From assembly GCA_037045145.1 (NCBI GenBank), contig JBAOIA010000011.1, positions 310,001 to 374,000 of the forward strand: DNA of 64,000 bases. Reading direction: 5' to 3'. The DNA is from Bacteroidia bacterium (GTDB lineage: Bacteria > Bacteroidota > Bacteroidia > AKYH767-A > OLB10). The notes under the pieces were generated by a model that saw only the letters and a program-made list of their open reading frames with translations, had not been told where the DNA came from and ran no database searches. Of the stretch, positions 47,181-55,555 are shown in pieces (within the stretch, counting starts at the first letter, position 1; every line of letters starts with the position of its first letter). Position numbers and translations under genes: made by a program.

Positions 47181-48446
47181 ATGGCAGTCAGAAGCTTGAA
47201 TAAAATTGCAACAACGTTAGCTCAAGTTGATCTTTTGAAAAATTTATCTGCTGAATTGATACATTTACTTTCTACCATCAGCACTTCTGCACCATTCAAA
47301 AAAGGCCAAACTATTTTCAACTCAGGTGATAAAGCAAATAAAATTTTTTTCATCGAGAAAGGTACCATTTCAATAGTTGATACCGAAGTTGAATTGTTAA
47401 AACAATTTACTAATGATTGTTTTGGTGAAGAATGTATTTTATCTGATGGAGTGTATCCGTTTTCGGCTGTTGCAGCAGATGATGTAGCCTTGTTACAAAT
47501 AAACAGACAAGAATTTTTAGCTGTTATTTCCAAACATCATGATGTCTTTAATAGTATTTTGATTGCCCTGTATCAAAAAATGTATTTGCAAAATCGGTTA
47601 AAGCAAGAAGCATTTCTACAAAGGTTGGACAAACTAAACAAAGAATTGGCAACAGCAAAAAATGATGTAGAGGTCAGAACTACTGAGCTGATTAAACAGG
47701 AAAAATTAGCCTCTTTAGGTTTGTTATCTGCCGGCATTGCGCATGAATTGCAAAACCCGTTAAACTTTGTCAATAATTTTGCTGAACTGAGTGGAGAAAT
47801 GATCAGTGATATAAAAAGCACAACCAGCACTTCAGAAAAGGAAGCATTGTTGCGCGAAGTTGCCGGTAATATTGACAAGATTAAACAACATGGCATGCGT
47901 GCCAGCCGCATCATTAAACGCATAGTTACCTTCAGCCGCGAAAATAAAGGTGATTTTGAACTTACCAATGTAAATACCATCTGTAAAGAATATGTCTATC
48001 TGGCAACAGCTGGTATAAAGTCAAACATATTGGGTTTTGAATGTAACCTTGTTGAAAGCTATAGCGAACAGCTGCCCATGATCAACACCAATGCTCAGGA
48101 TCTTGGTCGTGTTGTTCTGAACATTGTAAATAATGCTTTTTATGCACTTAACGAAAGGAAAAAAAACTATCCTGTTAACGAAAATTATCAGCCGGAATTA
48201 CAGCTAATCACAAAGAATGTAAATAAAAAAATTTATCTGCACATTAAAGACAATGCTATGGGCATTGCTCCAGAACTGCAAACAAAAATTTTTGAACCTT
48301 TTGTTACAACCAAACCTGACGGTGAAGGTACAGGGCTTGGTTTAAGTATCTGCAGAGATATCATCCAAAACCTGAAGGGCGACATCAATCTGATTTCCGA
48401 AATAGGAAAAGGAACGGAATTTATTATTACCTTACCTGTTGAATAA
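47181..48446 (+). CDS. Sensor histidine kinase with degenerate cyclic-nucleotide-binding domain
   Basis: This 421-residue soluble kinase has a Crp-like cNMP-binding fold at residues 10-135, a coiled coil at about 140-178, a HisKA domain with the phospho-acceptor His188 in GIAHELQNPLNF, and an HATPase domain with N box NIVNNAFYAL, G1 box DNAMGI, the F box and G2 box GTGLGLSI. The cassette that binds cyclic nucleotide (FGE...PRxA in Crp-type proteins) reads FGEECILSDGVYPFSAV, with Phe94 where the phosphate-binding Arg is expected, so cAMP or cGMP binding is doubtful. G1 has Ala in place of the first Gly. The frame extends to 47133, but ATG 47181 matches the domain start. No response regulator is adjacent. 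Confidence 0.88.
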   Translation: MAVRSLNKIATTLAQVDLLKNLSAELIHLLSTISTSAPFKKGQTIFNSGDKANKIFFIEKGTISIVDTEVELLKQFTNDCFGEECILSDGVYPFSAVAADDVALLQINRQEFLAVISKHHDVFNSILIALYQKMYLQNRLKQEAFLQRLDKLNKELATAKNDVEVRTTELIKQEKLASLGLLSAGIAHELQNPLNFVNNFAELSGEMISDIKSTTSTSEKEALLREVAGNIDKIKQHGMRASRIIKRIVTFSRENKGDFELTNVNTICKEYVYLATAGIKSNILGFECNLVESYSEQLPMINTNAQDLGRVVLNIVNNAFYALNERKKNYPVNENYQPELQLITKNVNKKIYLHIKDNAMGIAPELQTKIFEPFVTTKPDGEGTGLGLSICRDIIQNLKGDINLISEIGKGTEFIITLPVE

Positions 48447-48483
48447 AAACTATATTGCGGCATGAAGATCTCTGATACATTGC

Positions 48484-48495
48484 ACATTGCAATGT
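48484..48495. promoter_or_regulatory. 12-bp perfect palindrome upstream of the PHP phosphatase gene
   Basis: ACATTGCAATGT is a perfect palindrome, with further ATTGC/TTGCA copies on either side (about 48477-48505). It lies 19 nt before the -7 element, about the -33 position, so it is a candidate operator. No regulator can be named. Confidence 0.4.
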
Positions 48496-48514
48496 AAGTT
48501 GCAATATTTTCTTA

Positions 48515-48522
48515 TACTTTTG
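48515..48522 (+). promoter_or_regulatory. -7 promoter element TACTTTTG
   Basis: This exact TAnnTTTG match is 25 nt before the start of the PHP phosphatase gene. Confidence 0.55.
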
Positions 48523-48547
48523 TTGTTATAATTACAGGAAATAAATT

Positions 48548-49285
48548 ATGTTCTCCTTTTTTAAACGCAAAGAAAATAATACTGCAGCCAACTTTCTGGC
48601 AGTTAAAACCGATATGCATAGTCATCTTATTCCCGGAATTGATGACGGAGCTAAAACCATTGAAGACTCTCTTGCACTGATAAAAGAACTACATTCATTA
48701 GGTTATACAAAGCTCATTACTACACCGCACATCATGAGTGATTTTTATCGTAATACGCCCGAAATAATTATGGCAGGGCTTGAAGATGTGCGAAAGGCAG
48801 TAAAGGCAGAAAATATTCCTGTAACCATTGAGGCAGCAGCCGAATATTATCTTGACGATGGATTTATACATAAGCTAGAAGAAGAAAAGTTGTTGACCAT
48901 TGGCAATAACAACCATCTGCTTTTTGAAATCAGCTATGTAAACGCACCCGATAATTTATTGCAAGTAATTTTCAGAATGCAGGTACTGGGCTACAAACCC
49001 ATCATGGCACATCCTGAACGCTATCCGTTTTGGGGAAATAATTTTGATTTTTATGGCAGCCTCCGCGATCAGGGTGTGTTGCTGCAAATCAATGTTAACT
49101 CTCTTGCCGGCTACTACGGCCCCGATGCCAAACGTACTGCCGAAAAGCTGATTGAAAAAGAATGGGTAGATTTGATTGGCACCGATACACATGCTATTAA
49201 ACACATCAATGCGCTACACAAAACAGTAAAAGAAAAATCTTTTAAAAAACTGCTGGAGTTTAATTTACTCAACAAGCATTTGTAA
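48548..49285 (+). CDS. PHP-fold protein, CpsB/CapC-type tyrosine phosphatase family
   Basis: This 245-residue polymerase-and-histidinol-phosphatase-fold hydrolase has the metal motif TDMHSHLIPGIDDGA (His24, His26), TTPHIMSDFY, the AHPERYPF motif and a late GTDTHA. In capsule gene clusters this family dephosphorylates the tyrosine kinase that controls polysaccharide export. No such kinase is next to it here, so the partner may be encoded elsewhere. Confidence 0.9.
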   Translation: MFSFFKRKENNTAANFLAVKTDMHSHLIPGIDDGAKTIEDSLALIKELHSLGYTKLITTPHIMSDFYRNTPEIIMAGLEDVRKAVKAENIPVTIEAAAEYYLDDGFIHKLEEEKLLTIGNNNHLLFEISYVNAPDNLLQVIFRMQVLGYKPIMAHPERYPFWGNNFDFYGSLRDQGVLLQINVNSLAGYYGPDAKRTAEKLIEKEWVDLIGTDTHAIKHINALHKTVKEKSFKKLLEFNLLNKHL

Positions 49286-49328
49286 CTTAACGTTGCTGTT
49301 TCTGCTTTGTATTCTACGTGATTTGATT

Positions 49329-50693
49329 TTATTGCGTTAACAGACTTGCTTCTTTCTGCACCACTGCCAAATATTGTTGCTCTAACTGATCTATTCTTTC
49401 AGAATGTTTTTTGGTTTTAATCTGCATCAGTATAATCATCACAAAAATCATCATCATTGCAAATACAGCAAACAACACCTGCCAGGAAAAATGTACACGC
49501 ATTGTTCCTAAAAAAGCTGCACCTGCTGCCAGCCCTAAATTATAAATGGTCATACATAGAGTGAATTGAAGTGCCGAAATACGTTTCCAGCATAGCTGCA
49601 TGGCCAATGCCAGGATGCCAATGTTGGTGAGTGTAAAAAAGGTGCACAGTAAAGCAATGTAGGTGCAAACAAAAGTGGTATCAGACCAAAGTGTGGGAAT
49701 CATAGTCATCGTTATGGCAAGAATAACTATTAGAATAAGGCTGCCCTGCATCAATCGGATAACACCAAACCTCTGAATCACAAAAGCACCAACAATCATT
49801 CCTGCAATACCACCCAGTAAATTTGAAGTTGAATAAATTTTAGAATAATAAACATTGGTCCAACTTAATTCCTGAATGGTAAAAATCGGCAGCATCGTCC
49901 TCATAAAGTGAATAGCAGCCATCAATAGAAAACCTGTGGTCAGCAGCAACAATACATTTCGTAACATCACTACCTGTTTGAAAGATTTAAACAGTTTTCC
50001 CCAACTGTCAACGGATATTAAAGCAGTAGCTGCTGATGTTTCTCCTTTTGACCAGGGGTGTAACTTTTCTCCTTTACGCTCTCTTGTCAATAGGGGAATA
50101 AAAATAATCAACAAAACAGGTATTGACATCAACAAAACTGCGTCTGAAAATCCATAATTATTGGTAAGCCAACTGCCAAAAAAGAATGATGCCGAGGTAC
50201 CGACAGTCTTTGCGCCCCACATAAAACTGTTGGTTTTGCCTTGTTGTTCTAAAGGAACAATATCAATGGCCAGACTATCAGTTGCTATATCCTGAAACAT
50301 AACAAAAATGTGTACAAAAAGCACTACGGTTGTAATTATGGAAATATTATCGAGTGGATTATGGATAAATGAAAGTGACACTACGCTGCATAAAATTCCA
50401 AACTGTCCGAACAAAAGCCACGGTCTTCTGCGCCCCATTGGAAGGTAGGTGTATTTTTCTATCATGGGAGCCAATAATATTTTCATACTTGTCGGAATAA
50501 GTACAATAGCACTGTATGAAGCAATCTCTACTGCACTTTTGCCATTCATGGCCATCCATGCAGGAATAACAAATAACGTAATACCTTCGGGAATACCTTG
50601 CGAAAAATACAAGGCAATAAAAATGATGTAACGCAAAGTTGCATTCTCTGCAAGAGAGATGCCGGAGCGGAGGCTCGTGGCTTTTGCTTTCAT
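49329..50693 (-). CDS. Major facilitator superfamily transporter (AmpG-like)
   Basis: This 454-residue protein has about twelve membrane segments. The loop between segments 2 and 3 reads PMGRRRPWLLFGQ, and segment 1 has YFSQGIPEGITLFVIPAW, which resembles AmpG and related muropeptide/acetyl-CoA transporter families. A motif FQDIATDSLAIDIV follows segment 4. The substrate is uncertain. It converges with the PHP phosphatase gene. Confidence 0.85.
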   Translation of the reverse strand: MKAKATSLRSGISLAENATLRYIIFIALYFSQGIPEGITLFVIPAWMAMNGKSAVEIASYSAIVLIPTSMKILLAPMIEKYTYLPMGRRRPWLLFGQFGILCSVVSLSFIHNPLDNISIITTVVLFVHIFVMFQDIATDSLAIDIVPLEQQGKTNSFMWGAKTVGTSASFFFGSWLTNNYGFSDAVLLMSIPVLLIIFIPLLTRERKGEKLHPWSKGETSAATALISVDSWGKLFKSFKQVVMLRNVLLLLTTGFLLMAAIHFMRTMLPIFTIQELSWTNVYYSKIYSTSNLLGGIAGMIVGAFVIQRFGVIRLMQGSLILIVILAITMTMIPTLWSDTTFVCTYIALLCTFFTLTNIGILALAMQLCWKRISALQFTLCMTIYNLGLAAGAAFLGTMRVHFSWQVLFAVFAMMMIFVMIILMQIKTKKHSERIDQLEQQYLAVVQKEASLLTQ

Positions 50694-50728
50694 AGAGGTT
50701 TGATTTAGTTTTGGGTGTTTGTCAGATA

Positions 50729-51016
50729 TTATTTGGTTGGTTTCTTAAACCACTTGGCTGCATTGGTGTTTCTATGCGGACAACCCGGCCAGCAACAAGG
50801 TTGCCTTTTTCCGGCTTGCAGATCTTCAATCAGTCGTTCAATATGCTCTACTCTTGTTTCGCTTTTTTTCACAATGGTAACCCAGCAAATCCATTCATTG
50901 CGCTGTATAGGCGTAAGGCTGTTCCATTTTGTTACTAAATCGGTTTGTGATGCCAAAGCTTTCTGAATATCATCTGTTACTTCATGCAATATGCCGTCAG
51001 CAATTTTTGTACTCAT
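50729..51016 (-). CDS. YdeI/OmpD-associated (OmdA-like) small protein
   Basis: This 95-residue soluble protein carries the C-terminal OmdA-type motif: WNSLTPIQRNEWICWV followed by a KSETRVEHIERLIEDLQAGKR stretch of this family. It ends with a Cys-rich tail (CCWPGCPHRNTNAAKWF). Proteins with this domain have been linked to bacteriocin protection; here the role is unknown. It is 35 nt upstream of the MFS gene in the same direction. Confidence 0.75.
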   Translation of the reverse strand: MSTKIADGILHEVTDDIQKALASQTDLVTKWNSLTPIQRNEWICWVTIVKKSETRVEHIERLIEDLQAGKRQPCCWPGCPHRNTNAAKWFKKPTK

Positions 51017-51068
51017 TGTAATTTAGTGTTGCAATATTAATGGCTACTAAATTATTTAATTTTATCGT

Positions 51069-51076
51069 TACTTTTG
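51069..51076 (+). promoter_or_regulatory. -7 promoter element TACTTTTG before purQ
   Basis: This exact TAnnTTTG match is 21 nt before the purQ ATG. Confidence 0.55.
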
Positions 51077-51097
51077 CCATAAGAAATATTATTCAAA

Positions 51098-51790
51098 ATG
51101 AAATTTGGTGTAGTTGTATTTCCTGGCTCAAACTGTGATGAAGACATGGTTTATGTGTTGCGCAACATATTGAAACAACCGGTAGAAAAATTATGGCATA
51201 AAGAACATTCGCTTCGCGGATGTGATTTTATTGTACTTCCCGGAGGCTTTTCTTATGGTGACTACCTGCGTTCGGGTGCCATTGCCCGTTTTTCGCCAAT
51301 CATGCAGGAAGTGATGGAGTTTGCTGCAAAAGGCGGATATGTTTTAGGCGTGTGTAACGGCTTTCAGATTTTATGCGAATCGCAACTTCTGCCGGGAGCA
51401 TTGCTACACAACTTCAGTCATAAATTTATCTGTAAAAATATTTTTATAAAAGCCGAGACTGACGAAACCATTCTTACCTCATCATTAAAAATTGGCGCAG
51501 CCATTAAAATACCCATTGCCCATGGCGAAGGACGTTTTTTTGCAGATGAAGCTACATTAAATCAGATAGAATCGAACAATCAGGTGCTTTTCCGTTATTG
51601 CGATGAGAATGGCTATGTAACAGAAGCTGCTAATCCCAATGGAGCCTTAAACAATATTGCAGGTATCTGTAATGAAAAACGAAATGTTTTTGGAATGATG
51701 CCACATCCTGAGCGTGCTGCAGACCCTTTATTGGGTAATACAGATGGACTTGGAATTTTTAAATCTATTCTCAATTATGTTGATGCCTGA
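51098..51790 (+). CDS. purQ: Phosphoribosylformylglycinamidine synthase subunit PurQ (glutaminase)
   Basis: PurQ releases ammonia from glutamine for PurL to make FGAM in purine synthesis. The 230-residue class I amidotransferase has the nucleophile Cys86 in GVCNGFQILC and the partners His203 and Glu205 in MMPHPERA. The N-terminal VVFPGSNCDEDM is characteristic. A separate PurQ implies the small multi-subunit enzyme (PurQ, PurS, PurL) rather than the fused PurL. The other subunits are not in the window. Confidence 0.96.
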   Translation: MKFGVVVFPGSNCDEDMVYVLRNILKQPVEKLWHKEHSLRGCDFIVLPGGFSYGDYLRSGAIARFSPIMQEVMEFAAKGGYVLGVCNGFQILCESQLLPGALLHNFSHKFICKNIFIKAETDETILTSSLKIGAAIKIPIAHGEGRFFADEATLNQIESNNQVLFRYCDENGYVTEAANPNGALNNIAGICNEKRNVFGMMPHPERAADPLLGNTDGLGIFKSILNYVDA

Positions 51791-51802
51791 GTTTTGGCTG
51801 CT

Positions 51803-51925
51803 TTATCTGAACCACTCTACTGCCCCATAGAAAATAGCAAGCCATATCAGACCTTTAATCAGGAAAAATAAAAATCCTGCCAGCCCCAACCTTTTGAACC
51901 ACAATATGACTTTCTCTTTATTCAC
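51803..51925 (-). CDS. 40-residue single-pass membrane protein
   Basis: This short frame starts at GTG and encodes a basic N-terminus (NKEKVILWFKRLG), one hydrophobic segment (LAGFLFFLIKGLIWLAIFY) and a short tail (GAVEWFR) before TAA. An exact -7 element TATTTTTG sits 5 nt before the start, the same layout as ruvB and the TonB receptor. The KRLGLAGFLFFLIKGLIWL pattern resembles short hypothetical membrane proteins I have seen in other Bacteroidota. It is too short for most gene finders. Function unknown. Confidence 0.6.
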   Translation of the reverse strand: MNKEKVILWFKRLGLAGFLFFLIKGLIWLAIFYGAVEWFR

Positions 51926-51930
51926 ACCAC

Positions 51931-51938
51931 AAAAATAT
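51931..51938 (-). promoter_or_regulatory. -7 promoter element TATTTTTG of the 40-residue protein gene
   Basis: This exact TAnnTTTG match on the minus strand is 5 nt before the GTG start and directly abuts the terminator stem, so one gene appears to end and the next begin within a few bases. Confidence 0.5.
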
Positions 51939-51980
51939 TAAGGGCTTCGAAGATTATTGTTCCGAAGCCCTTATTTTTTT
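51939..51980. terminator. Bidirectional rho-independent terminator
   Basis: Perfect 11-bp arms (51939-51949 and 51963-51973) enclose a 13-nt loop. Seven T residues follow on the plus strand, and an AT-rich run with five T residues follows on the minus strand. It serves the PpiD-like gene (minus, 24 nt after its stop) and may also catch purQ transcripts. Confidence 0.85.
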
Positions 51981-52003
51981 AAGTAAAATCTTTTTTACAA
52001 TTA

Positions 52004-54100
52004 CTAATAGAACTTACCTCTGTAGTCTTTAACCTTTGCTTTTTCTTTCAAAGCATTAAAGGTTTCGTACTGCGAACGGTTTTGTAATTGTTGCTCTGCC
52101 TGAGTTTTACTTTCACTAAAGTTAGCAGGAGCCTGTGGCTCTTTTACATCTGTAACCTGAACAACAAAAACACCTTGCTCGCCTTTTATAGGTTTACTCA
52201 CTTTATCTTTTGCTAATCCAAACATCGTTCCTATAACACTCATTTCTGCACCCAGGTTTGGAATGTAGGGTGAATTAAATGTAACGTTTTCCATCGTCTG
52301 TACCGGTGTATTTAGCTTTGAAGCCAATCCGTCAAGACTTTGTGCTGCACCGGTTGCATTGATTTTTTCAGTCAGCATTTCTGCTTTTTTGTTTTTGCGT
52401 GCTGCAACTTCTACCTGCTCTTTAACATCTTCAAGTGCCAATGTACCTTCCGGCTTTATTTGCATTAAATGTGCCACCACAAATTTATCACCCAATTCAA
52501 ATGGTGTTGAAACATCGTTCTTTTTGGCTTTATATGCCCATCGTATCAACTCACGTGCATTGTCAAGGCCGGGAACAGTTTTGTCATTTTCTTTTAAACT
52601 TTCAATGTTGCGGGCATTCAATCCTTCGTCTTTTACGGCTTTAGTATAGCTGTCGCCATTGTTATTTTTTGCTGCAAAATCATTTGCCTTTGCAAATACA
52701 CCTTGATAGGTTTTGGAGCTGGCTTCAATTTTACGTCCAACAACATAAACTCTGACATTTTTTGACATGCCTGCCTGATCTGTGATTTCAATGATATGAT
52801 AACCAAAATTTGTTTTTACCACTCCTAACGAGCCTTTTTTATTGTCAAAACAAAAATCGTTGAATTCAGGAACCATCATTCCGGGTTTAAACCAGCCAAG
52901 GTCACCACCTTTAATGGCAGAGCCCGGATCTTCAGAAAGCATAGCAAACTGATCAAATTTAGCACCTCCTTTTATCAGATTATAAATACTGTCGGCAGTT
53001 GCTTTTACATGTAATGAATCTTTTCCTTCTGTCTTAAATAAAATGTGACGTGCCTGAACAGAGTCAGGAAGCATTTTTGTGCCTTCTAATTTTGCAACAT
53101 AGTAGGCATTGTTTTCCATATACGGAGCTGATACAAAACCTACAACTTCTGAAAACATTTGTGCTTCAATAGCAGGAGAAAGTGTGCCTGTTTTATGGTA
53201 GCTGTTGTCAACGGGAAAATCAGAGTTCTGAGCTACAAACAATGAGTCGTCTGTACTTGCAGCAAATGCAGGAACAAGGTCTGTAATATATTTTTCTGCC
53301 ACCGTTCTGTCTTCGTTAGATGGAACAACATCAAAAGTCACATAATCAAGTTTTCGCGATTCTTCTGGCTGCTCATAGCTTTTGATATTCTCGTTATATG
53401 CTTTTTGCAAATCGGCATCAGTAAGTTTTACAGTACTGTCGGCAATGGTATTGTAGTTTAGCATGATATAACGAGCCGATTCTGTTTTGTTCTTTGCTTC
53501 AAAGTCGCGCTTGGCTTCAGCAGTGGTTATATAAAGTCCTTTTTTAATCAGGTCGAAATATTTCTGATTGAGTCTTTCTTCTTTAATGCTGTTTTCGAAG
53601 TTAACCCACTGTGCACGGGTGCGGCCAGTCTGATCGTTATCCATATTTTTCAAAAACTGGATTACGTTTTTCTTGTCAAACTGCTTGGTGTTAGGGTCGC
53701 TGAATGCTTGTTTTATCTGAGGGTGAATGTCATTACCCTGAACCATATCAAACAATTCATCACTACTTACAACCAATCCGGTTTTAGCAATTTGTTTGCC
53801 TATTAATTCTTCGTTAAGCATCTGTCCCCAGGTCTGATCACGCAATTGGTCTGTTGTCTGTTGGTCAACCTGATCTTTACCCTGGCTGAGTTTATAGTTT
53901 TCTATATTCTGCTGAACTTTGGCTTCAAAATCCTGAATAGAGATTTTCTTTCCACCAATGACACCTGCTGTTGTGGTGTTTCCCTGAATGAATGAGCGGT
54001 TAGAAGTGAGCAAGTCGCCAAGGATAAATGCTACTAAGCTTAATCCGATGATACCTATGAGCAGGCCGGCTTTACTTCTTATTTTTCCAATAATAGCCAT
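52004..54100 (-). CDS. PpiD/SurA-type membrane-anchored peptidyl-prolyl isomerase
   Basis: This 698-residue protein has an N-terminal membrane anchor (residues 12-30) and a SurA-like chaperone domain (about 40-190). A parvulin domain near residues 350-445 contains QARHILFKTEG, GGDLGWFKPGMMVPEF and TNFGYHIIEI. A second, degenerate parvulin-like part follows. It helps fold outer-membrane and secreted proteins in the periplasm, relevant given the many beta-barrel and T9SS clients nearby. Confidence 0.92.
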   Translation of the reverse strand: MAIIGKIRSKAGLLIGIIGLSLVAFILGDLLTSNRSFIQGNTTTAGVIGGKKISIQDFEAKVQQNIENYKLSQGKDQVDQQTTDQLRDQTWGQMLNEELIGKQIAKTGLVVSSDELFDMVQGNDIHPQIKQAFSDPNTKQFDKKNVIQFLKNMDNDQTGRTRAQWVNFENSIKEERLNQKYFDLIKKGLYITTAEAKRDFEAKNKTESARYIMLNYNTIADSTVKLTDADLQKAYNENIKSYEQPEESRKLDYVTFDVVPSNEDRTVAEKYITDLVPAFAASTDDSLFVAQNSDFPVDNSYHKTGTLSPAIEAQMFSEVVGFVSAPYMENNAYYVAKLEGTKMLPDSVQARHILFKTEGKDSLHVKATADSIYNLIKGGAKFDQFAMLSEDPGSAIKGGDLGWFKPGMMVPEFNDFCFDNKKGSLGVVKTNFGYHIIEITDQAGMSKNVRVYVVGRKIEASSKTYQGVFAKANDFAAKNNNGDSYTKAVKDEGLNARNIESLKENDKTVPGLDNARELIRWAYKAKKNDVSTPFELGDKFVVAHLMQIKPEGTLALEDVKEQVEVAARKNKKAEMLTEKINATGAAQSLDGLASKLNTPVQTMENVTFNSPYIPNLGAEMSVIGTMFGLAKDKVSKPIKGEQGVFVVQVTDVKEPQAPANFSESKTQAEQQLQNRSQYETFNALKEKAKVKDYRGKFY

Positions 54101-54184
54101 AATGTCTTAATAAAGGGGGTTTAAAAATGAGGGGGCGAATATACAACTGAAAAAGCAATAAATAAAACGAAATTTTTAGAGATA

Positions 54185-55021
54185 TCAGGCTCTGAAAAAC
54201 GCTATTGTTTCGTTTACAACTTGCTGATAATGAGGTGGCAATAATTGTCCGGCATAAGGATGTTCGGCACCAAAACTATGGTTTGCCGAGGCTATTGGTG
54301 TCAGACAGGCTCGTGTATTCCATGAATGCATGACTAAAGCATCACTAAAACTTACTGTTTCATCCTCTGTTCCATGAATGATTAAATGAGGTATTGAAAG
54401 CTGTTTTACTGCCTTATGAATATTTATTCTTTGCGCATTGTTGATGGCATCTTCAGCAAGCTGATAGTAGAGCGGCATTTGCTGATGGGTTCGTGCATTT
54501 TCAATATAAATGACTCCTGCCTGCTGCCACAAACTAAGCTGTTGTGGAGAAATATACTTACCAAACTCAATAGGCGATGCCCATGATGCAATCTTGCTGA
54601 TACGACCATCTTCTGAAGCTTTGATTATTGAGATAGCTCCTCCGCGAGAGTGTCCTGCGAGATAAATAGTATTTAAATCGAAACGCTCTTTTTGCGGATG
54701 CTGCCACAGCCAGTCCAATAAAACATCAAGGTCATCTAATTCTTTGGTAAAATTATTTTGTCCGAAGGCTTCGAGGTCTGCAAACTCAGTCGGGTTATCG
54801 GGAGTAGTTCCGTTAAACGAAAAATTAAATTTGATAAAGACAAATCCTGCATGAGCAAACGATTCTGCAATCATATCATACGGTCCCCAGTCTTTGAATC
54901 CCTTAAAGCCGTGAGCAAAAATAATTACAGGCATAGGGTCTTTGTTGCCATTGAAAAACATATCGGCCACAACAGGTTTGCCGTGTTTTCCATTGATGAG
55001 GATATTTTTAAAGCGGTTCAT
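54185..55021 (-). CDS. Alpha/beta hydrolase
   Basis: This 278-residue cytoplasmic hydrolase has an oxyanion block FAHGFKGFKDWG, nucleophile Ser125 in GHSRGG, Asp220 in HGTEDETVS and His248 in ANHSFG, so the catalytic triad is complete. ATG 55021 is preferred over 55042. A truncated second copy of its 5' end lies at 59820-59885. In the inferred ancestral order the tonB-like gene, now at 59975-60388, was directly upstream. Substrate unknown; esterase or dienelactone-hydrolase-like activities are possible. Confidence 0.88.
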   Translation of the reverse strand: MNRFKNILINGKHGKPVVADMFFNGNKDPMPVIIFAHGFKGFKDWGPYDMIAESFAHAGFVFIKFNFSFNGTTPDNPTEFADLEAFGQNNFTKELDDLDVLLDWLWQHPQKERFDLNTIYLAGHSRGGAISIIKASEDGRISKIASWASPIEFGKYISPQQLSLWQQAGVIYIENARTHQQMPLYYQLAEDAINNAQRINIHKAVKQLSIPHLIIHGTEDETVSFSDALVMHSWNTRACLTPIASANHSFGAEHPYAGQLLPPHYQQVVNETIAFFRA

Positions 55022-55058
55022 TGTATTAAAATATGAGAGCACAATTTACAAAAAAACA

Positions 55059-55091
55059 AAACAGCTGTCAATGAAGTTTTGACAGCTGTTT
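55059..55091 (-). terminator. Hairpin terminator, left copy
   Basis: Perfect 13-bp arms (55059-55071 and 55079-55091) are followed on the minus strand by TTTTGTTTTTTTG. It originally ended the tonB-like gene; here it would stop transcription leaving the cargo genes before the hydrolase. Confidence 0.8.
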
Positions 55092-55110
55092 CAAAATTGA
55101 TGCTATTAAT

Positions 55111-55176
55111 CTATTTTTTATGCTTTTTCTCTTCTTTATCAGGCACTATCAATGAAAAACGTACAGGTAAAGTATA
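55111..55176 (-). pseudogene. 3' remnant of the tonB-like gene
   Basis: This encodes YTLPVRFSLIVPDKEEKKHK plus the last Lys and a stop, matching the end of the intact gene at 59975-60388 with one Thr-to-Ile change. The reading frame breaks just upstream, where a 6-nt gap and substitutions appear. It is a leftover of the duplication. Confidence 0.85.
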
Positions 55177-55275
55177 GTGTACACTCTGTATTTAAAAATA
55201 AGAAAAAAAACAGGTTGTATCTATATCATTATTTTTTTTACTTAAATACTTCAATTTCTTAACCTTTAAAAAACC

Positions 55276-55500
55276 TCATTCCCTTATCACCGCCACCTTT
55301 CTGCTCACCCTCTTCCCATCACTCCATATCACACAATTATAAACCCCATTGGCTAAATCTGGTAACTTAAAAGCCTGCTCATTGCTCCACGGTGGCAGCG
55401 TATATTTAAAAACAACCTTGCCTGTTACATCAACCATCTCAAACAAACCGCTCTTTCCGCCACTGGCGGATTGCGGCAGCAAATAACCAATATTCAACAC
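55276..55500 (-). pseudogene. Detached T9SS type A sorting domain (3' part of a frameshifted gene)
   Basis: This 74-codon frame encodes the end of a type A sorting domain (LFEMVDVTGKVVFKYTLPPW, LPDLANGVYNCVIWSDGKRV). The same frame stays open upstream through FRVYPNPVTNGVLNI and GVNDLSPPDF to about 55583, where it would join the preceding gene if one T were removed from its TTG. It therefore belongs to the gene at 55556-56836 and is not separately expressed unless the mRNA or ribosome shifts frame. Confidence 0.8.
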
Positions 55501-55555
55501 ACCGTTAGTTACAGGATTAGGATATACTCTAAATTTAAAATCGGGTGGTGATAAA

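Larger units (their letters stand above)
54958..55189. repeat. Left direct repeat of the integrated segment
   Basis: This copy matches 59822-60059 at a constant offset of 4864 nt. The core 55002-55147 (146 nt) is identical to 59866-60011. Toward the left edge, inside the hydrolase gene, about 10 of 44 positions differ. The right edge, in the tonB remnant, has a few substitutions and a 6-nt gap. Confidence 0.95.
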
